Counted from the first letter of the stretch, positions 44,663 through 53,783 are shown. The stretch is DNA of 64,000 bases from Metabacillus sp. FJAT-52054 (GCF_037201815.1 NZ_CP147407.1:992001-1056000), one strand, 5' to 3'. The notes: generated by a model not told the origin, from the letters alone. Made by a program: numbers and translations.

Positions 44663-45846
44663 TGTCATCTGCTGAACAGATTAAAACGGAAATTTTAAAA
44701 ATGAAATCAGCGCGGCACCCTTTCTGCGCCTATATATATGATATTAAAGGGCTTGAGGAGCATGCGCTTAGTCTGGCAGCATCCCTCCCTGAGCAGGTCA
44801 GCCTTTACTATGCGATGAAGGCAAATCCTGATCCGGTCCTGATTCATGCGATTCAACGCCATGTAAAAGGATTTGAAGCGGCGTCACTTGGGGAGCTGGA
44901 CAAGCTTACAGCATTTCCAGACCATCAAAAGGTGATAAGCGGACCGGCGAAAACGGATGAATTTCTGAAAGCTGCGATTGCCCGGGATATTCGGATGATT
45001 CACGCGGAAAGTCTTTGGGAGGTTGAACGGATTCATCTTATTGCCCAGCTGCTCGGAAAAAAAGTACGCATTGCTCTCAGAATTAATTTGGAGGCTGCAA
45101 TTGGGAAAGCGCGGCTGACAATGGCTGGCAAGCCCACTCAGTTTGGAATTGACGAAACTAGACTTCCTGAGATCATGGAAATGATAAAACAGCTTCCGTT
45201 TGTTGAAATTACCGGCTTTCACTTTCATTCTGTCTCCAACAATCTGGATGCCAGCGCCCATTTGGCTTTTGTCAGCCAATGCTTGATGAAAGCGAAGGAG
45301 TGGGAGGCGCAGTATCATTTAGATTTAAACTATGTCAATTTTGGCGGCGGAATCGGGATTCACTATGAAAAACAGGATGAGCCATTCCATTGGGCAGCGT
45401 TTTCGCAAGGCATACATGAACTGATGACTCACGCGCCATCCAATTGGGAGCTGGTGTTTGAATTGGGCAGGTACCTGGCAGCACCTTTCGGATATTATGC
45501 CGCAGAGGTGATGGATGTTAAGGAAAACCATGGCCAAGCTTATGTAACGGTCAGAGGAGGATCCCACCATCTTCGCCTTCCGGCTGCTTGGAAAATGAGC
45601 CATCCTTTTGAAGTGATAGCGGTTGAGGAATGGGAGTATCCGCTCAGCCGTCCTGAACTTCGTGAGAAGGAAGTTTGGATTGCAGGGGAGCTCTGCACAC
45701 CGAATGATGTTTTAGTAAGGGGCGAATTCTGCACCAATATTCGGGTAGGAGACATCGTTCTTTTCCACTTTGCAGGAGCTTACGCCTGGACGATTTCCCA
45801 TCACGATTTCTTAAGCCACGGGAAGCCTCAGATGATTTATATTTGA
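44662..45846 (+). CDS. PLP-dependent type III decarboxylase (SbnH/PvsE-like)
   Basis: 394-residue fold-type III PLP enzyme of the ornithine/diaminopimelate decarboxylase family. The PLP lysine is in YYAMKANPDP near 51. Other sites are GFHFHSVSNN near 188, NFGGGIGIHY near 226 and FELGRYL near 264. The active-site cysteine region is GELCTPNDVLVRG near 343. Similar enzymes act in staphyloferrin B (SbnH) and vibrioferrin (PvsE) synthesis to supply or trim the amine part. It is the last gene of the Fur-boxed operon and is followed by a terminator. Confidence 0.88.
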   Translation: MSSAEQIKTEILKMKSARHPFCAYIYDIKGLEEHALSLAASLPEQVSLYYAMKANPDPVLIHAIQRHVKGFEAASLGELDKLTAFPDHQKVISGPAKTDEFLKAAIARDIRMIHAESLWEVERIHLIAQLLGKKVRIALRINLEAAIGKARLTMAGKPTQFGIDETRLPEIMEMIKQLPFVEITGFHFHSVSNNLDASAHLAFVSQCLMKAKEWEAQYHLDLNYVNFGGGIGIHYEKQDEPFHWAAFSQGIHELMTHAPSNWELVFELGRYLAAPFGYYAAEVMDVKENHGQAYVTVRGGSHHLRLPAAWKMSHPFEVIAVEEWEYPLSRPELREKEVWIAGELCTPNDVLVRGEFCTNIRVGDIVLFHFAGAYAWTISHHDFLSHGKPQMIYI

Positions 45847-45892
45847 AAAGGGCTTCCTAAAAAGACGTGAGAGGATCATATGATTGAATTTG

Positions 45893-45935
45893 AAATCCGC
45901 GGAGCTGTTTAAGCATTCCGTGGATTTGTTTTTTT
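45893..45935 (+). terminator. Siderophore operon terminator
   Basis: AAATCCGCGGA...TCCGTGGATTT stem (one G-U) followed by GTTTTTTT. Confidence 0.9.
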
Positions 45936-46098
45936 AAATAGATATTTTGAACAATTACAGGTCATTCTGCATCGAAAATCAGCCTAAACAAATCCAATTT
46001 CAATAAGCAAAAGGAGCTTTGAAAATCAATTAGTGGAGAGCTTCTAAGCTGCTTCAGAAGATATATTTAAATAATAAATATTTTATCTGAATATATTT
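45936..46098. other. AT-rich intergenic leader region
   Basis: Between the siderophore terminator and the ATP-grasp promoter I see no gene, only short AT-rich sequence and an imperfect hairpin near 46040-46065. Confidence 0.5.
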
Positions 46099-46112
46099 TG
46101 TAAACGTTTTAA
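46099..46112 (+). promoter_or_regulatory. Candidate cre (CcpA) site upstream of the ATP-grasp gene
   Basis: TGTAAACGTTTTAA matches 13 of 14 positions of TGWAANCGNTNWCA. It lies 35 bp upstream of the sigma-D-like -35 element. Confidence 0.45.
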
Positions 46113-46146
46113 TTTGCTGCATCACACTTATTTTCGAAAAAGCTAT

Positions 46147-46173
46147 TAAACTATCAGTCATCTTCTCCGATGT
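46147..46173 (+). promoter_or_regulatory. Sigma-D-type promoter of the ATP-grasp/chemoreceptor operon
   Basis: TAAA (46147-46150), 15-bp spacer, TCCGATGT (46166-46173). This matches the sigma-D pattern TAAA-N15-GCCGATAT with two mismatches in the -10. Sigma-D drives motility and chemotaxis genes in Bacillus, which fits the chemoreceptor downstream. Confidence 0.65.
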
Positions 46174-46201
46174 AATAACTATCAATCTTGGAGGTGTATG
46201 A

Positions 46202-47329
46202 ATGCTCATACTAGAAAATAGTATAGTGTCCCCGCTATTAATCGAAACCGCATTGCGCCTGGAAATTCCAATCTATTACAGTGCCGATCAGCGTGAATTT
46301 TATTTGGAAAATCATTCAAAGCTATTAACCAATTCAGAAAGCTGTTTGCCGGTTCTGGAAAAGTACAATCCAAAACATCCCCACACTGTCTCCTCAAAGC
46401 TTGTAAAAAATAAAGCGAAATTCAGAGAACTTCTATCTTCAGTAAATGAAAATTATTATTTCCATTTAGTTACATTGAAGGAATTAACAGACGTAGATGT
46501 GAAAACCATACCGTTCCCGGTCGTGATTAAGCCTAACAAGGGCTATGGAAGCATAGGGGTTTATTTTGTCAAGGAAGAAAATGATTGGGATACAGCGGTA
46601 AACAGCCTTTATGCTGATATGCTGTTATCGAAAAATACATATTCTGATACGGTCATCGATGGAGAAGAAATTCTTATTGAAGAGTGGATTGATGGGGAAG
46701 AGTATGCAATCGACTGTTATTTTGATGAGGAAGGAAACCCGATTATCCTTAATATCCTTCAGCGGATTTTTGCTAATGAAAAAGATACATCCGATCGTAT
46801 TTACTTCACATCAGCAAACGTCATTCAGGAAGTAAAAGATGAACTATCATCATACCTGCAGAATTTAAATAAACATTTGAACCTTTTAAACTATCCTTTT
46901 CATCTGGAAGTACGGCGCAGTTCAAAAGGGATCCTGCCCATTGAACTGAATCCTTTGCGGTTTGCAGGTGCGGGAACCACAGATATAAGCACCCACGCGT
47001 TTGGAATTAATGGTGCGGAATGCTATTTTCTTAATCAGGAACCTCAATGGAACGAAATTTTAAGAAGCGATGATCAAAACATATATGGATTCTTTTGCGC
47101 GGAAATCCCGAATGATATAAGCAAACCACTAATTCAAACCATACGACATGAAAAGCTTAAAGAAGAATTCAATGAAATTTTGGAATACAGAGAACTCCAT
47201 GCAGACGGAGATCGTACTTTCGCTGTCATCTTCTTTAAATCCAAATCTATGAACGAGCTTGAATACCTGCTGAACCTGGATTTATCTGTATACATCGAAA
47301 TGAAACAAGTTGAGGAGAACGTCATATGA
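46202..47329 (+). CDS. ATP-grasp ligase-like protein
   Basis: 375-residue cytoplasmic protein of the ATP-grasp superfamily, which forms amide or ester bonds through acyl phosphates. The N-terminal domain is short. The ATP-binding core begins [17 protein letters not shown] near 103 and continues with [21 protein letters not shown] near 157. The metal-binding end appears as [27 protein letters not shown] near 237-264, giving the Glu and Asn ligands. The substrate is unknown. It shares a transcript with the chemoreceptor, whose ATG overlaps its stop by 4 bp, and a sigma-D-type promoter precedes it. Whether it also modifies the neighbouring operon's siderophore is open. Confidence 0.85.
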   Translation: MLILENSIVSPLLIETALRLEIPIYYSADQREFYLENHSKLLTNSESCLPVLEKYNPKHPHTVSSKLVKNKAKFRELLSSVNENYYFHLVTLKELTDVDVKTIPFPVVIKPNKGYGSIGVYFVKEENDWDTAVNSLYADMLLSKNTYSDTVIDGEEILIEEWIDGEEYAIDCYFDEEGNPIILNILQRIFANEKDTSDRIYFTSANVIQEVKDELSSYLQNLNKHLNLLNYPFHLEVRRSSKGILPIELNPLRFAGAGTTDISTHAFGINGAECYFLNQEPQWNEILRSDDQNIYGFFCAEIPNDISKPLIQTIRHEKLKEEFNEILEYRELHADGDRTFAVIFFKSKSMNELEYLLNLDLSVYIEMKQVEENVI

Positions 47330-49026
47330 AGCGGGTAAACCTGAATCCTAAAAAATCCTTGCAAGTGCAATTATTTTTAAACTTTATTATTCCGTTTATC
47401 ATCATGGGAGTGCTTGTGTTCGGATTTGTGAAATATTTAACAGATTATATTATTAATGAACACGTTCTTCCTCAGTTTGACCAAATATTAGAGATCAACG
47501 GTGAAAGCCTCGCTGGCTCCATTAATGAGACGGCTGTCAATAAAGCGATTGAAAATCCGGCACAAAACGGGGAATTAGTGAGATTTCTTGACACCTTCAT
47601 TGAAGGTAAAGAAGGGATCGAATATGTATACGTGCTGACGAAGCAGAATAATAAAGATTACATCGTTGGCTTAAACGGCAGCGGCGACGCAATGGTTGAA
47701 TCGCCATTTACACCTTCACAAGAAGAAGCATTTACATCAGGAAAAACCGTCCTTACTGATATTTACGAGGATAAATGGGGGAGCCATAAATCATATTTCA
47801 TTCCTCTTGAAAACTCCAACGCCATTATCGGGGTGGACATGAGTACAAATTTTATTGAAAAACTGCAAACAGCCATCAACTTTTTTCAACTTATCTTCTT
47901 AGCTGCATCAATCACTTTAGGGGGAATTTTGGCGTTCTTCTTTGGACGCCGATTGATTAAGCCGATTCAGCTCCTGCTCGCTTCAATGAACAAAATCAGC
48001 AACGGAGACCTGACTGAGAGTATATCGGTGAAAAGACAGGATGAGATCGGCAGGCTCGCTCAAAACTTTGAAGAGATGAGAAAAAGCCTGGTAACCATAA
48101 TCAGGAGTGTAAAGACGAACTCCAGCCAAATTAATGAAAACAGTCTGGAATTGGTTCAGTCTTTTGATGAGCTTGTGGATGCTGCATCTCAAATAGCGGC
48201 CGGAACCGGTGAAGAAGCAAAAGCTGCAGAGGTACAGGCGCTGCACATCGAGAAAATATCGCAAGGCATCTCGCTGATGTCAGATAAAATTCAGTCCGTG
48301 AGTAACGAAACGAATGCGATTGGCCATTTTACAAAGCATACAGGTGAAATTGCGGAGAAGGGATCTTCACAAATAGCAGATATCGCTAAACAAATAAACC
48401 GTATTCAGGAAAATAGCGACATAAGCCAGGAGAGACTTGGGCTATTAAAGGAAAAAGTCTATCAAATCAACCAGGATATTAAATTAATCAAAGATGTCGC
48501 AGATCAAACCAATCTCCTTTCGTTGAACGCATCCATTGAAGCGGCGAGGGCAGGGGATGCCGGAAAAGGATTCTCGGTAGTGGCTCACGAAGTTCAAAAG
48601 CTTGCAGGACAAACAGAAGGCACGGTTAAAACCATTGATTCAATTCTGAGAGAAATCACAGACCATTGTATTCAAATGGTCACATCCAATAATGAGGACA
48701 ATCAGGAAATTCAAAAAGGTGTTCAGCTGATCACGGTAAGCGGGGAGCTCTTCGGTCAGATATTCGAAGCTGTAAACACCTTGACGAACCAGGTAGATTC
48801 CATGGTAGAGAGTGTGGATGATATCACTAAAGCCTCCACTGAATCATCCCAATCTGTCCATGAAATAGCAGCAATCTCTGAAGAAAGAGTGGCAACGATC
48901 GAAGAAATCTCTGCCTCCTCTCACCAACAGAGCACGACAGTCGGTCAGTTAAAAGAGAAAAACCGTGAATTGCAGGAAATGGCCCACTCACTAAGTGAAT
49001 TAGTGGAAAAGTTTACTGTCCAATAG
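47326..49026 (+). CDS. Methyl-accepting chemotaxis protein with extracytoplasmic sensor
   Basis: 566-residue transmembrane chemoreceptor. Helix 1 is about 14-36 and helix 2 about 186-208. Between them lies a periplasm-equivalent sensor of about 150 residues, sCache-like, with [20 protein letters not shown] near 98. The HAMP domain covers about 209-262 ([22 protein letters not shown]). The signalling domain has the conserved hairpin tip [31 protein letters not shown] near 395. Its ATG overlaps the ATP-grasp stop (ATGA). The ligand is unknown; the coupling suggests it relates to the ligase product. Confidence 0.93.
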   Translation: MKRVNLNPKKSLQVQLFLNFIIPFIIMGVLVFGFVKYLTDYIINEHVLPQFDQILEINGESLAGSINETAVNKAIENPAQNGELVRFLDTFIEGKEGIEYVYVLTKQNNKDYIVGLNGSGDAMVESPFTPSQEEAFTSGKTVLTDIYEDKWGSHKSYFIPLENSNAIIGVDMSTNFIEKLQTAINFFQLIFLAASITLGGILAFFFGRRLIKPIQLLLASMNKISNGDLTESISVKRQDEIGRLAQNFEEMRKSLVTIIRSVKTNSSQINENSLELVQSFDELVDAASQIAAGTGEEAKAAEVQALHIEKISQGISLMSDKIQSVSNETNAIGHFTKHTGEIAEKGSSQIADIAKQINRIQENSDISQERLGLLKEKVYQINQDIKLIKDVADQTNLLSLNASIEAARAGDAGKGFSVVAHEVQKLAGQTEGTVKTIDSILREITDHCIQMVTSNNEDNQEIQKGVQLITVSGELFGQIFEAVNTLTNQVDSMVESVDDITKASTESSQSVHEIAAISEERVATIEEISASSHQQSTTVGQLKEKNRELQEMAHSLSELVEKFTVQ

Positions 49027-49094
49027 TGAATAGACAAGGATCTGTCCGTTTTCAAAGATGCGCCCTCTGTTTAAACTGTAGCCAGGATTTCGTT

Positions 49095-49215
49095 AATGGA
49101 TGCTCAAGGTTCAGCATGTCGGGCGTTGACGGCTCCTCCGGGGTCTCACTGTTCCGCTGCTCTTAGCAGGAGCGCGCACTTTCGCTCCAATCGGCCTAAT
49201 CCTGATTGTTCAAAG
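49095..49215. repeat. Dispersed hairpin-rich intergenic repeat, copy B
   Basis: A diverged relative of the element at 10611-10760. Shared pieces are GGATGCTCAAG, GGGGTCTCACT, CCGCTGCTC, GCAGGAG and TTCGCTCCAATC in the same order. It lies between the converging chemoreceptor and MocR genes. Confidence 0.65.
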
Positions 49216-49233
49216 TATCTATATAGTACAGCG

Positions 49234-49268
49234 CCCGGTATGCTTTCACAGCATCCGGGTGTTTCAAT
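49234..49268 (+). terminator. Probable terminator of the ATP-grasp/chemoreceptor operon
   Basis: CCCGGtATGCT-ttcac-AGCATcCGGG stem followed by TGTTTCAATTTT, a weak T tract. Confidence 0.55.
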
Positions 49269-49312
49269 TTTAATCATTCAAACAAAATGATGGAAGCCTT
49301 TCCTCTCACCCT

Positions 49313-50674
49313 CTAAAACCAAGCGTCTTTCAATAACCCGATTCCCTTTATGATTTCCACTTCTGTCACACCGCCAAATCCAATAAAAAGGAGCGGTTTT
49401 TCCGGGATAGCTTTTACAAAATAGATGGAGGACGGATACACTTTTATCCCTTTTTGCAGGGCCTTTTTGATTAGCTCCTCCTCACTCATTACGGTGTCTA
49501 TTTCAATTAGAATATGCATTCCAGATTTCTCGCCGATGATTCGGATCCGGTTTTGAAAGACCGTCTTCATTTGCTCCAGCAGCAGTTTGTGTTTTTTACG
49601 ATAATGGGTTCTCATTCGATTTAAGTGCTGCTCCCAAAAGCCGCGGGCCATGAAAAGGGAAAGTGCATGCTGATGCGTTCGGGACACGGTTTGTTTAAAT
49701 TCCAAAAGCTTGGGCCGGGCGGAATGCATTAGTTTTTCCGGTAAAATCATATAACTGATTCTGAGTGAGGGCATGAACGATTTAGAAAAGGTTCCAAAGT
49801 AAAGAACATCATCGTTTTGGCTTAGACTTTGCAGGGACGGAATCGGACGTCCTTCATAACGGAATTCCCCATCATAATCATCTTCTATGATCCACCGGTT
49901 ATTCTCCTCTGCCGCCCATTCCAGCAGCTCCAGACGCCTTTTAACAGGCATAACTGTTCCATATGGGAATTGGTGGGAGGGTGTGACGTATACAACTGAA
50001 GCATGTGAAGATTTTAGCCTTTCGATATCTATTCCTGATTCATCCAGCGGAATGGGCTCCACGCTGTAATCTTTCAATGAATCCCTTGTCCGATGATAGC
50101 CGGGATCTTCAATGGCGAAGAACTCAGCTCCCAATATTCCGGCAGCCTTTTCCAATAAAATTTGGGTTCCCGCACCGATGATCACCTGGTTCAAATGACA
50201 GCGGACCCCTCTGGCCCTTTTTAGGTAAGCGGCGATTTCCTCCCTCAGTTCTTTCTCACCAAAAGGATGGCCTGTATGGAAAAGTTCATCTTTATAAAGA
50301 GCCTCTATCGAACACTTTTTCCAGGGCGCGTAAGGGAATTTAAAAGTGTCAATGGTTTGGCTAAAGTCGATTAGGTCTTGGTTTTCCGTTTCTTCTAAAC
50401 CAACTTTACAAGGGAGTGGAGTTTCTGAAAGCATGTCTTCAAATCGAAGGACGTACCATCCTCTTCGCGGTCTTGCTTCAATATATCCTTCTGCTTCAAG
50501 CTGGCCGTAAGCCGCTTCTACCGTGTTTACACTTATATTCATCTGAACGGAAAGCTTCCTCTTCGATGGGAGCTTCGACTCAGCTGGAAGACTGCCGTCT
50601 GTAATTTTCTGTTTTATTTGTTCGTAAAGCTGGACAAAGAGGGGAATCCCTTTCTTGAAAAAAATTGTTTCCAT
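49313..50674 (-). CDS. MocR/GabR-type PLP-dependent transcriptional regulator
   Basis: 453-residue fusion. Residues 1-75 are a GntR winged helix (LFVQLYEQIKQKITDGSLPAESKLPSKRKLS, NTVEAAYGQLEAEGYI). Residues 100-450 are an aminotransferase-like PLP domain with the Schiff-base lysine in YFGTFSKSFMPSLRI near 300 and EDDYDGEFRYEG near 265. MocR proteins sense amino compounds through PLP and control nearby genes. I start at the ATG at 50674 with AGGAGG upstream. It is divergent from a GNAT gene, and half-sites ACTGGC/GCCAGT fill the space between. Confidence 0.92.
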   Translation of the reverse strand: METIFFKKGIPLFVQLYEQIKQKITDGSLPAESKLPSKRKLSVQMNISVNTVEAAYGQLEAEGYIEARPRRGWYVLRFEDMLSETPLPCKVGLEETENQDLIDFSQTIDTFKFPYAPWKKCSIEALYKDELFHTGHPFGEKELREEIAAYLKRARGVRCHLNQVIIGAGTQILLEKAAGILGAEFFAIEDPGYHRTRDSLKDYSVEPIPLDESGIDIERLKSSHASVVYVTPSHQFPYGTVMPVKRRLELLEWAAEENNRWIIEDDYDGEFRYEGRPIPSLQSLSQNDDVLYFGTFSKSFMPSLRISYMILPEKLMHSARPKLLEFKQTVSRTHQHALSLFMARGFWEQHLNRMRTHYRKKHKLLLEQMKTVFQNRIRIIGEKSGMHILIEIDTVMSEEELIKKALQKGIKVYPSSIYFVKAIPEKPLLFIGFGGVTEVEIIKGIGLLKDAWF

Positions 50675-50687
50675 TTTAGCCTCCTGA

Positions 50688-50735
50688 ACTGGCACCTTGA
50701 AAAAATATAAAACTGGCTCTCCGCACCATGCCAGT
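50688..50735. promoter_or_regulatory. Candidate MocR operator: three ACTGGC half-sites
   Basis: ACTGGC at 50688-50693 and again at 50712-50717 (24 bp apart, same orientation), then inverted GCCAGT at 50730-50735. Direct repeats plus an inverted copy in a divergent promoter are typical of MocR/GabR/PdxR sites. Confidence 0.5.
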
Positions 50736-50774
50736 AATTTGTTATTTTTATCCTAACACAAGGAGGAATGACAA

Positions 50775-51206
50775 ATGGAAAAAATTATAGAACTAGTTGG
50801 TGAGAAGGACTGGAAGAAAGGATTTCCGGTGATTTCGCAGCTAAGACCACACTTGACTGAAGGTGATTTCCTTGAGCTTGCGGCGCTTGCAGCTGAACAG
50901 GAAAACTACCGGATTAAAGTGCTCCTTAAGGATAGTCAGCCTATTGCCTATATTGGATATCAGCCAATGATCACCCTGTATTACGGGAGGTTTATCTGGG
51001 TTTCTGATCTTGTAACGGATGAAGCTCACCGCTCTCTGGGATATGGCGAAAAACTGCTTTCCCATGTGGAAGAGGAAGCGCAAAAAGGTGGCTATGATGG
51101 AATAGCCCTTTCTTCCGCACTTCATAGAAAAGGGGCTCATCGCTTTTATGAGGAGAAAATGGGTTTTGATAAAGCCAGCTACAGCTTTAAGAAGGTTTTC
51201 AAATAA
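50775..51206 (+). CDS. GNAT-family N-acetyltransferase
   Basis: 143-residue acetyltransferase. The acetyl-CoA binding region is VSDLVTDEAHRSLGYGEKLLSHVEEEA near 75 and the end is HRFYEEKMGFDKASYSFKKVF. It is divergent from the MocR-type regulator, with its start just past the ACTGGC half-sites, so it is the likely target. A small amine or amino acid is a plausible substrate, given the PLP-sensing regulator; this is inference. AAGGAGG lies upstream of the ATG. Confidence 0.9.
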   Translation: MEKIIELVGEKDWKKGFPVISQLRPHLTEGDFLELAALAAEQENYRIKVLLKDSQPIAYIGYQPMITLYYGRFIWVSDLVTDEAHRSLGYGEKLLSHVEEEAQKGGYDGIALSSALHRKGAHRFYEEKMGFDKASYSFKKVFK

Positions 51207-51361
51207 CTTTTTCCTTCGCTTGTCTATTTTCCTAGAAACAAAGGCCCCTTTTTAAAAGAAAATGGAGCGCTAAAAATAGAGGGAATTCGCTGTGTTTCTA
51301 TTGTTTTCTGCATGTTCTCTCAAGTGGGACAAACGGAGGTACATCGAAAAATGTAAAAATT
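51207..51361. other. Intergenic stretch, no gene seen
   Basis: No convincing gene or structure between the GNAT gene and the promoter of the next small gene. Confidence 0.5.
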
Positions 51362-51390
51362 TTGACTGAAATTAGGCAATCCGATATATT
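51362..51390 (+). promoter_or_regulatory. Sigma-A promoter of a small gene
   Basis: -35 TTGACT (51362-51367), 17-bp spacer, -10 TATATT (51385-51390). Confidence 0.65.
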
Positions 51391-51437
51391 TACTAAATAT
51401 TCTGATAAATTTATGATGTGTAAAAGGAGGCGAGACA

Positions 51438-51545
51438 ATGGGAAAGGGAAGAATTAGAGTGGAGGAGCGTATCAAAGTTGAGACTAATGAAGAAATGTAT
51501 AAAGCCACCCTCGTTGACCAGAATAGCTCAAAGGAAAAGAAATAA
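51438..51545 (+). CDS. Small charged 35-residue protein
   Basis: A 35-codon gene starting MGKGRIRVEERIKVETN and ending in a KEKK tail, with AAAGGAGG seven bases upstream, a good promoter and a downstream terminator. It has no hydrophobic segment. This looks like one of the many short soluble proteins of Bacillus; the family is not recognised. Confidence 0.7.
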   Translation: MGKGRIRVEERIKVETNEEMYKATLVDQNSSKEKK

Positions 51546-51614
51546 TCCCAATTCCATGAATCAAAGCCGAACTGCCTTTTCACAAAACTTTACTTAGAAT
51601 CCCGTTCATGCTTT

Positions 51615-51646
51615 AAGCTGCCAGCCCCGAATCTGGCAGCTTTTTT
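51615..51646 (+). terminator. Terminator of the 35-residue gene
   Basis: AAGCTGCCAG-ccccgaat-CTGGCAGCTT stem followed by TTTT. Confidence 0.9.
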
Positions 51647-51844
51647 CATTCTTCGGGAGATCTTTTTACAGGTGCAACCAGTTCTTGGCCCGTGCCTCAA
51701 AGCCTTGGAATGGAAAACCCCCCTTATTGCCGTTTAACATTTTTTCATAAAGGTATATAAATGAAAAAGGGGACATTATTCCCGTTTTTGGAACGAATAT
51801 ATAGTATAATTCTTTTTTAATCAATCTAAAGGAGAGAAAAAGCA

Positions 51845-52936
51845 GTGCTGTTATCTTGGTTTACATACGAAAATTTGACGAAGCTTGGAATTAGTTTAGG
51901 CATCCTTGTTTTGTTTTTAGTTCTTAGAAAGCTTTTTACGAAATATATCTTTCATCTGATTATGAGAATAAGCAGGAGAACACCAACCGAATTTTTTACA
52001 CATGTTCTGCTATCGTTTGAAAAGCCATTTAGATGGCTGTTTGTGTCCGTCGGTATTTACTTGGCTATTATCTACTCGCCATTTTTTAATGACAGCATGC
52101 AAATTGTTCATGAGGTGTACCGATCTGCCATTGTCATCGTTCTTGCATGGGGACTGTACAATTTGACTGGTTCATCTTCCTTGTTTTTCAATAAAGTAAA
52201 TTCAAGGTTTGATCTTGGTATTGATGATATTTTAGTGCCGTTCCTCTCTAAGCTATTGCGTTTCGTCATTGTAGCATTGAGCTTTAGCATTGTGGCTCAG
52301 GAATTTGATTACGATGTGAATGGTTTCGTTGCAGGTCTCGGTCTCGGCGGTCTTGCCTTTGCGCTTGCGGCCAAGGATACAATCGGCAATTTCCTTGGAG
52401 GAATCGTGATCATTACGGAAAAGCCCTTTACAATCGGGGACTGGATAAAAGCTCCGAGTGTGGAAGGTGTCGTAGAAGACATCACCTTCCGCAGCACGAA
52501 AATCAGGACATTCCCGCAGGCGCTTGTAACTGTGCCCAATTCCACTTTGGCGAATGAACCAATTACAAACTGGACCAAAATGGGGAAAAGACAAATCAAC
52601 TTTAAAGTAGGGGTTACCTATCATACGAACCAAAAGCAAATGAGCTTAAGTGTAAAGAGAATCGATCACATGCTTCAGGAACATGACGGAATCGATGATG
52701 AGTCCATCCAAGTCAGCTTTGACAGCTTCAGTGCAAGCAGCCTGGACATTTTGATAAACTGCTTTACAAAAACAACCCAATATGGAGAGCACTTGAAAAT
52801 AAAGCAGGACATTAACTTGAGAATTATGAGTATATTGGAAGAGGAAGGCGTGCGTTTTGCTTTTCCAAGCCAGACGATTTATGTTGAGCAAGCCGGAAAC
52901 GGGGAAGAGCAAACGAAGGAAAAGCAATACTCATAA
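51845..52936 (+). CDS. MscS-family mechanosensitive channel (YhdY-like)
   Basis: 363-residue small-conductance mechanosensitive channel protecting against osmotic downshock. Four or five N-terminal transmembrane segments lead to the pore helix VAGLGLGGLAFALAAKDTIGNFLGGIVIITEKPFTIGDWI near 165-205. The cytoplasmic beta domain (VEGVVEDITFRSTKIRTFPQALVTVPNSTL) and alpha-beta domain follow. The start is GTG with AAAGGAG upstream. B. subtilis yhdY likewise lies near the sirtuin gene srtN, as here. Confidence 0.92.
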   Translation: MLLSWFTYENLTKLGISLGILVLFLVLRKLFTKYIFHLIMRISRRTPTEFFTHVLLSFEKPFRWLFVSVGIYLAIIYSPFFNDSMQIVHEVYRSAIVIVLAWGLYNLTGSSSLFFNKVNSRFDLGIDDILVPFLSKLLRFVIVALSFSIVAQEFDYDVNGFVAGLGLGGLAFALAAKDTIGNFLGGIVIITEKPFTIGDWIKAPSVEGVVEDITFRSTKIRTFPQALVTVPNSTLANEPITNWTKMGKRQINFKVGVTYHTNQKQMSLSVKRIDHMLQEHDGIDDESIQVSFDSFSASSLDILINCFTKTTQYGEHLKIKQDINLRIMSILEEEGVRFAFPSQTIYVEQAGNGEEQTKEKQYS

Positions 52937-52979
52937 TCCGGGAGGAATTCTCATTTACGGTAGTAACTAAGTTTAGGAA

Positions 52980-53783
52980 ATGACACAGTATAAGAGGCAG
53001 GTTTTCATTTTGAACCATACCATTAACCAATTAGCCACTTGGCTGTCTGAAGCAAACGTCATATCGGTGATGACAGGTGCAGGTGTCAGTACAGAATCAG
53101 GAATACCTGATTTTCGTTCATCTCAAGGATTGTGGACAGAAGATCTTTCACGGACGGAGGTAATGAGCCGTTCCTATTTTGAACGGAATCCTAAATCCTT
53201 CTGGAGATATTTCAAAGATATTTTTCAAACGAAACTAAGTACTGGGCACCAGCCGAATAAAGGTCATTCGTTTTTAAGAGAATTAGAGAGTATGGGGAAG
53301 GAAGTTCATATTTTTACCCAAAATGTAGATGGTCTTCACCAAAAAGCTGGGAGCCGTCATGTATATAACATGCATGGCTCTATACAGTCCGCAGAATGCC
53401 CGAAATGCAAAACCAGCTATGGATTGGATTATATTCATGAAGAAGAAGTGCCAAGGTGCAGCGCACTGATAGGCAATGGAAGACGCTGTGATTTTATCCT
53501 GAAGCCTGACGTTGTTCTTTTTGGAGACACGGTTCAACACATGGAAGAGATCTATCACACGGTTGACCGTTCCGAGCTCCTTCTTGTAATGGGAACCTCG
53601 CTTGAAGTCTATCCAGTCAATCAGATTCCGAAGGACTTCCGGTATCGCGGTAATAAAAAAATGGTGCTTATCAATCGTGAACCGACTCGAATGGACCATG
53701 TGTTTGACCTTGTAATCCACGCTTCTATAGGGGAAACTCTTGAACAGGCTGAGGAGAAAATGAAACACGAAGATTCTGGCTGA
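52980..53783 (+). CDS. srtN: NAD-dependent protein deacetylase, sirtuin (SrtN)
   Basis: 267-residue Sir2 enzyme removing acyl groups from lysines using NAD+. NAD-binding motifs are TGAGVSTESGIPDFRS near 34 and TQNVDGLHQKAGS near 107; NMHGSIQSAECPKC near 125 holds the catalytic His and the first zinc cysteines. A second cysteine pair is spread over CSALIGNGRRCDF near 160, followed by LKPDVVLFGD. The start may instead be TTG at 53010. It is downstream of the YhdY-like channel as in B. subtilis and converges on a deacetylase gene across a shared terminator. Confidence 0.93.
   Translation: MTQYKRQVFILNHTINQLATWLSEANVISVMTGAGVSTESGIPDFRSSQGLWTEDLSRTEVMSRSYFERNPKSFWRYFKDIFQTKLSTGHQPNKGHSFLRELESMGKEVHIFTQNVDGLHQKAGSRHVYNMHGSIQSAECPKCKTSYGLDYIHEEEVPRCSALIGNGRRCDFILKPDVVLFGDTVQHMEEIYHTVDRSELLLVMGTSLEVYPVNQIPKDFRYRGNKKMVLINREPTRMDHVFDLVIHASIGETLEQAEEKMKHEDSG

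Noticed and set aside
45881-45913. Ten-codon frame after the decarboxylase gene
   Set aside because: It is embedded in the terminator stem and too short to support.
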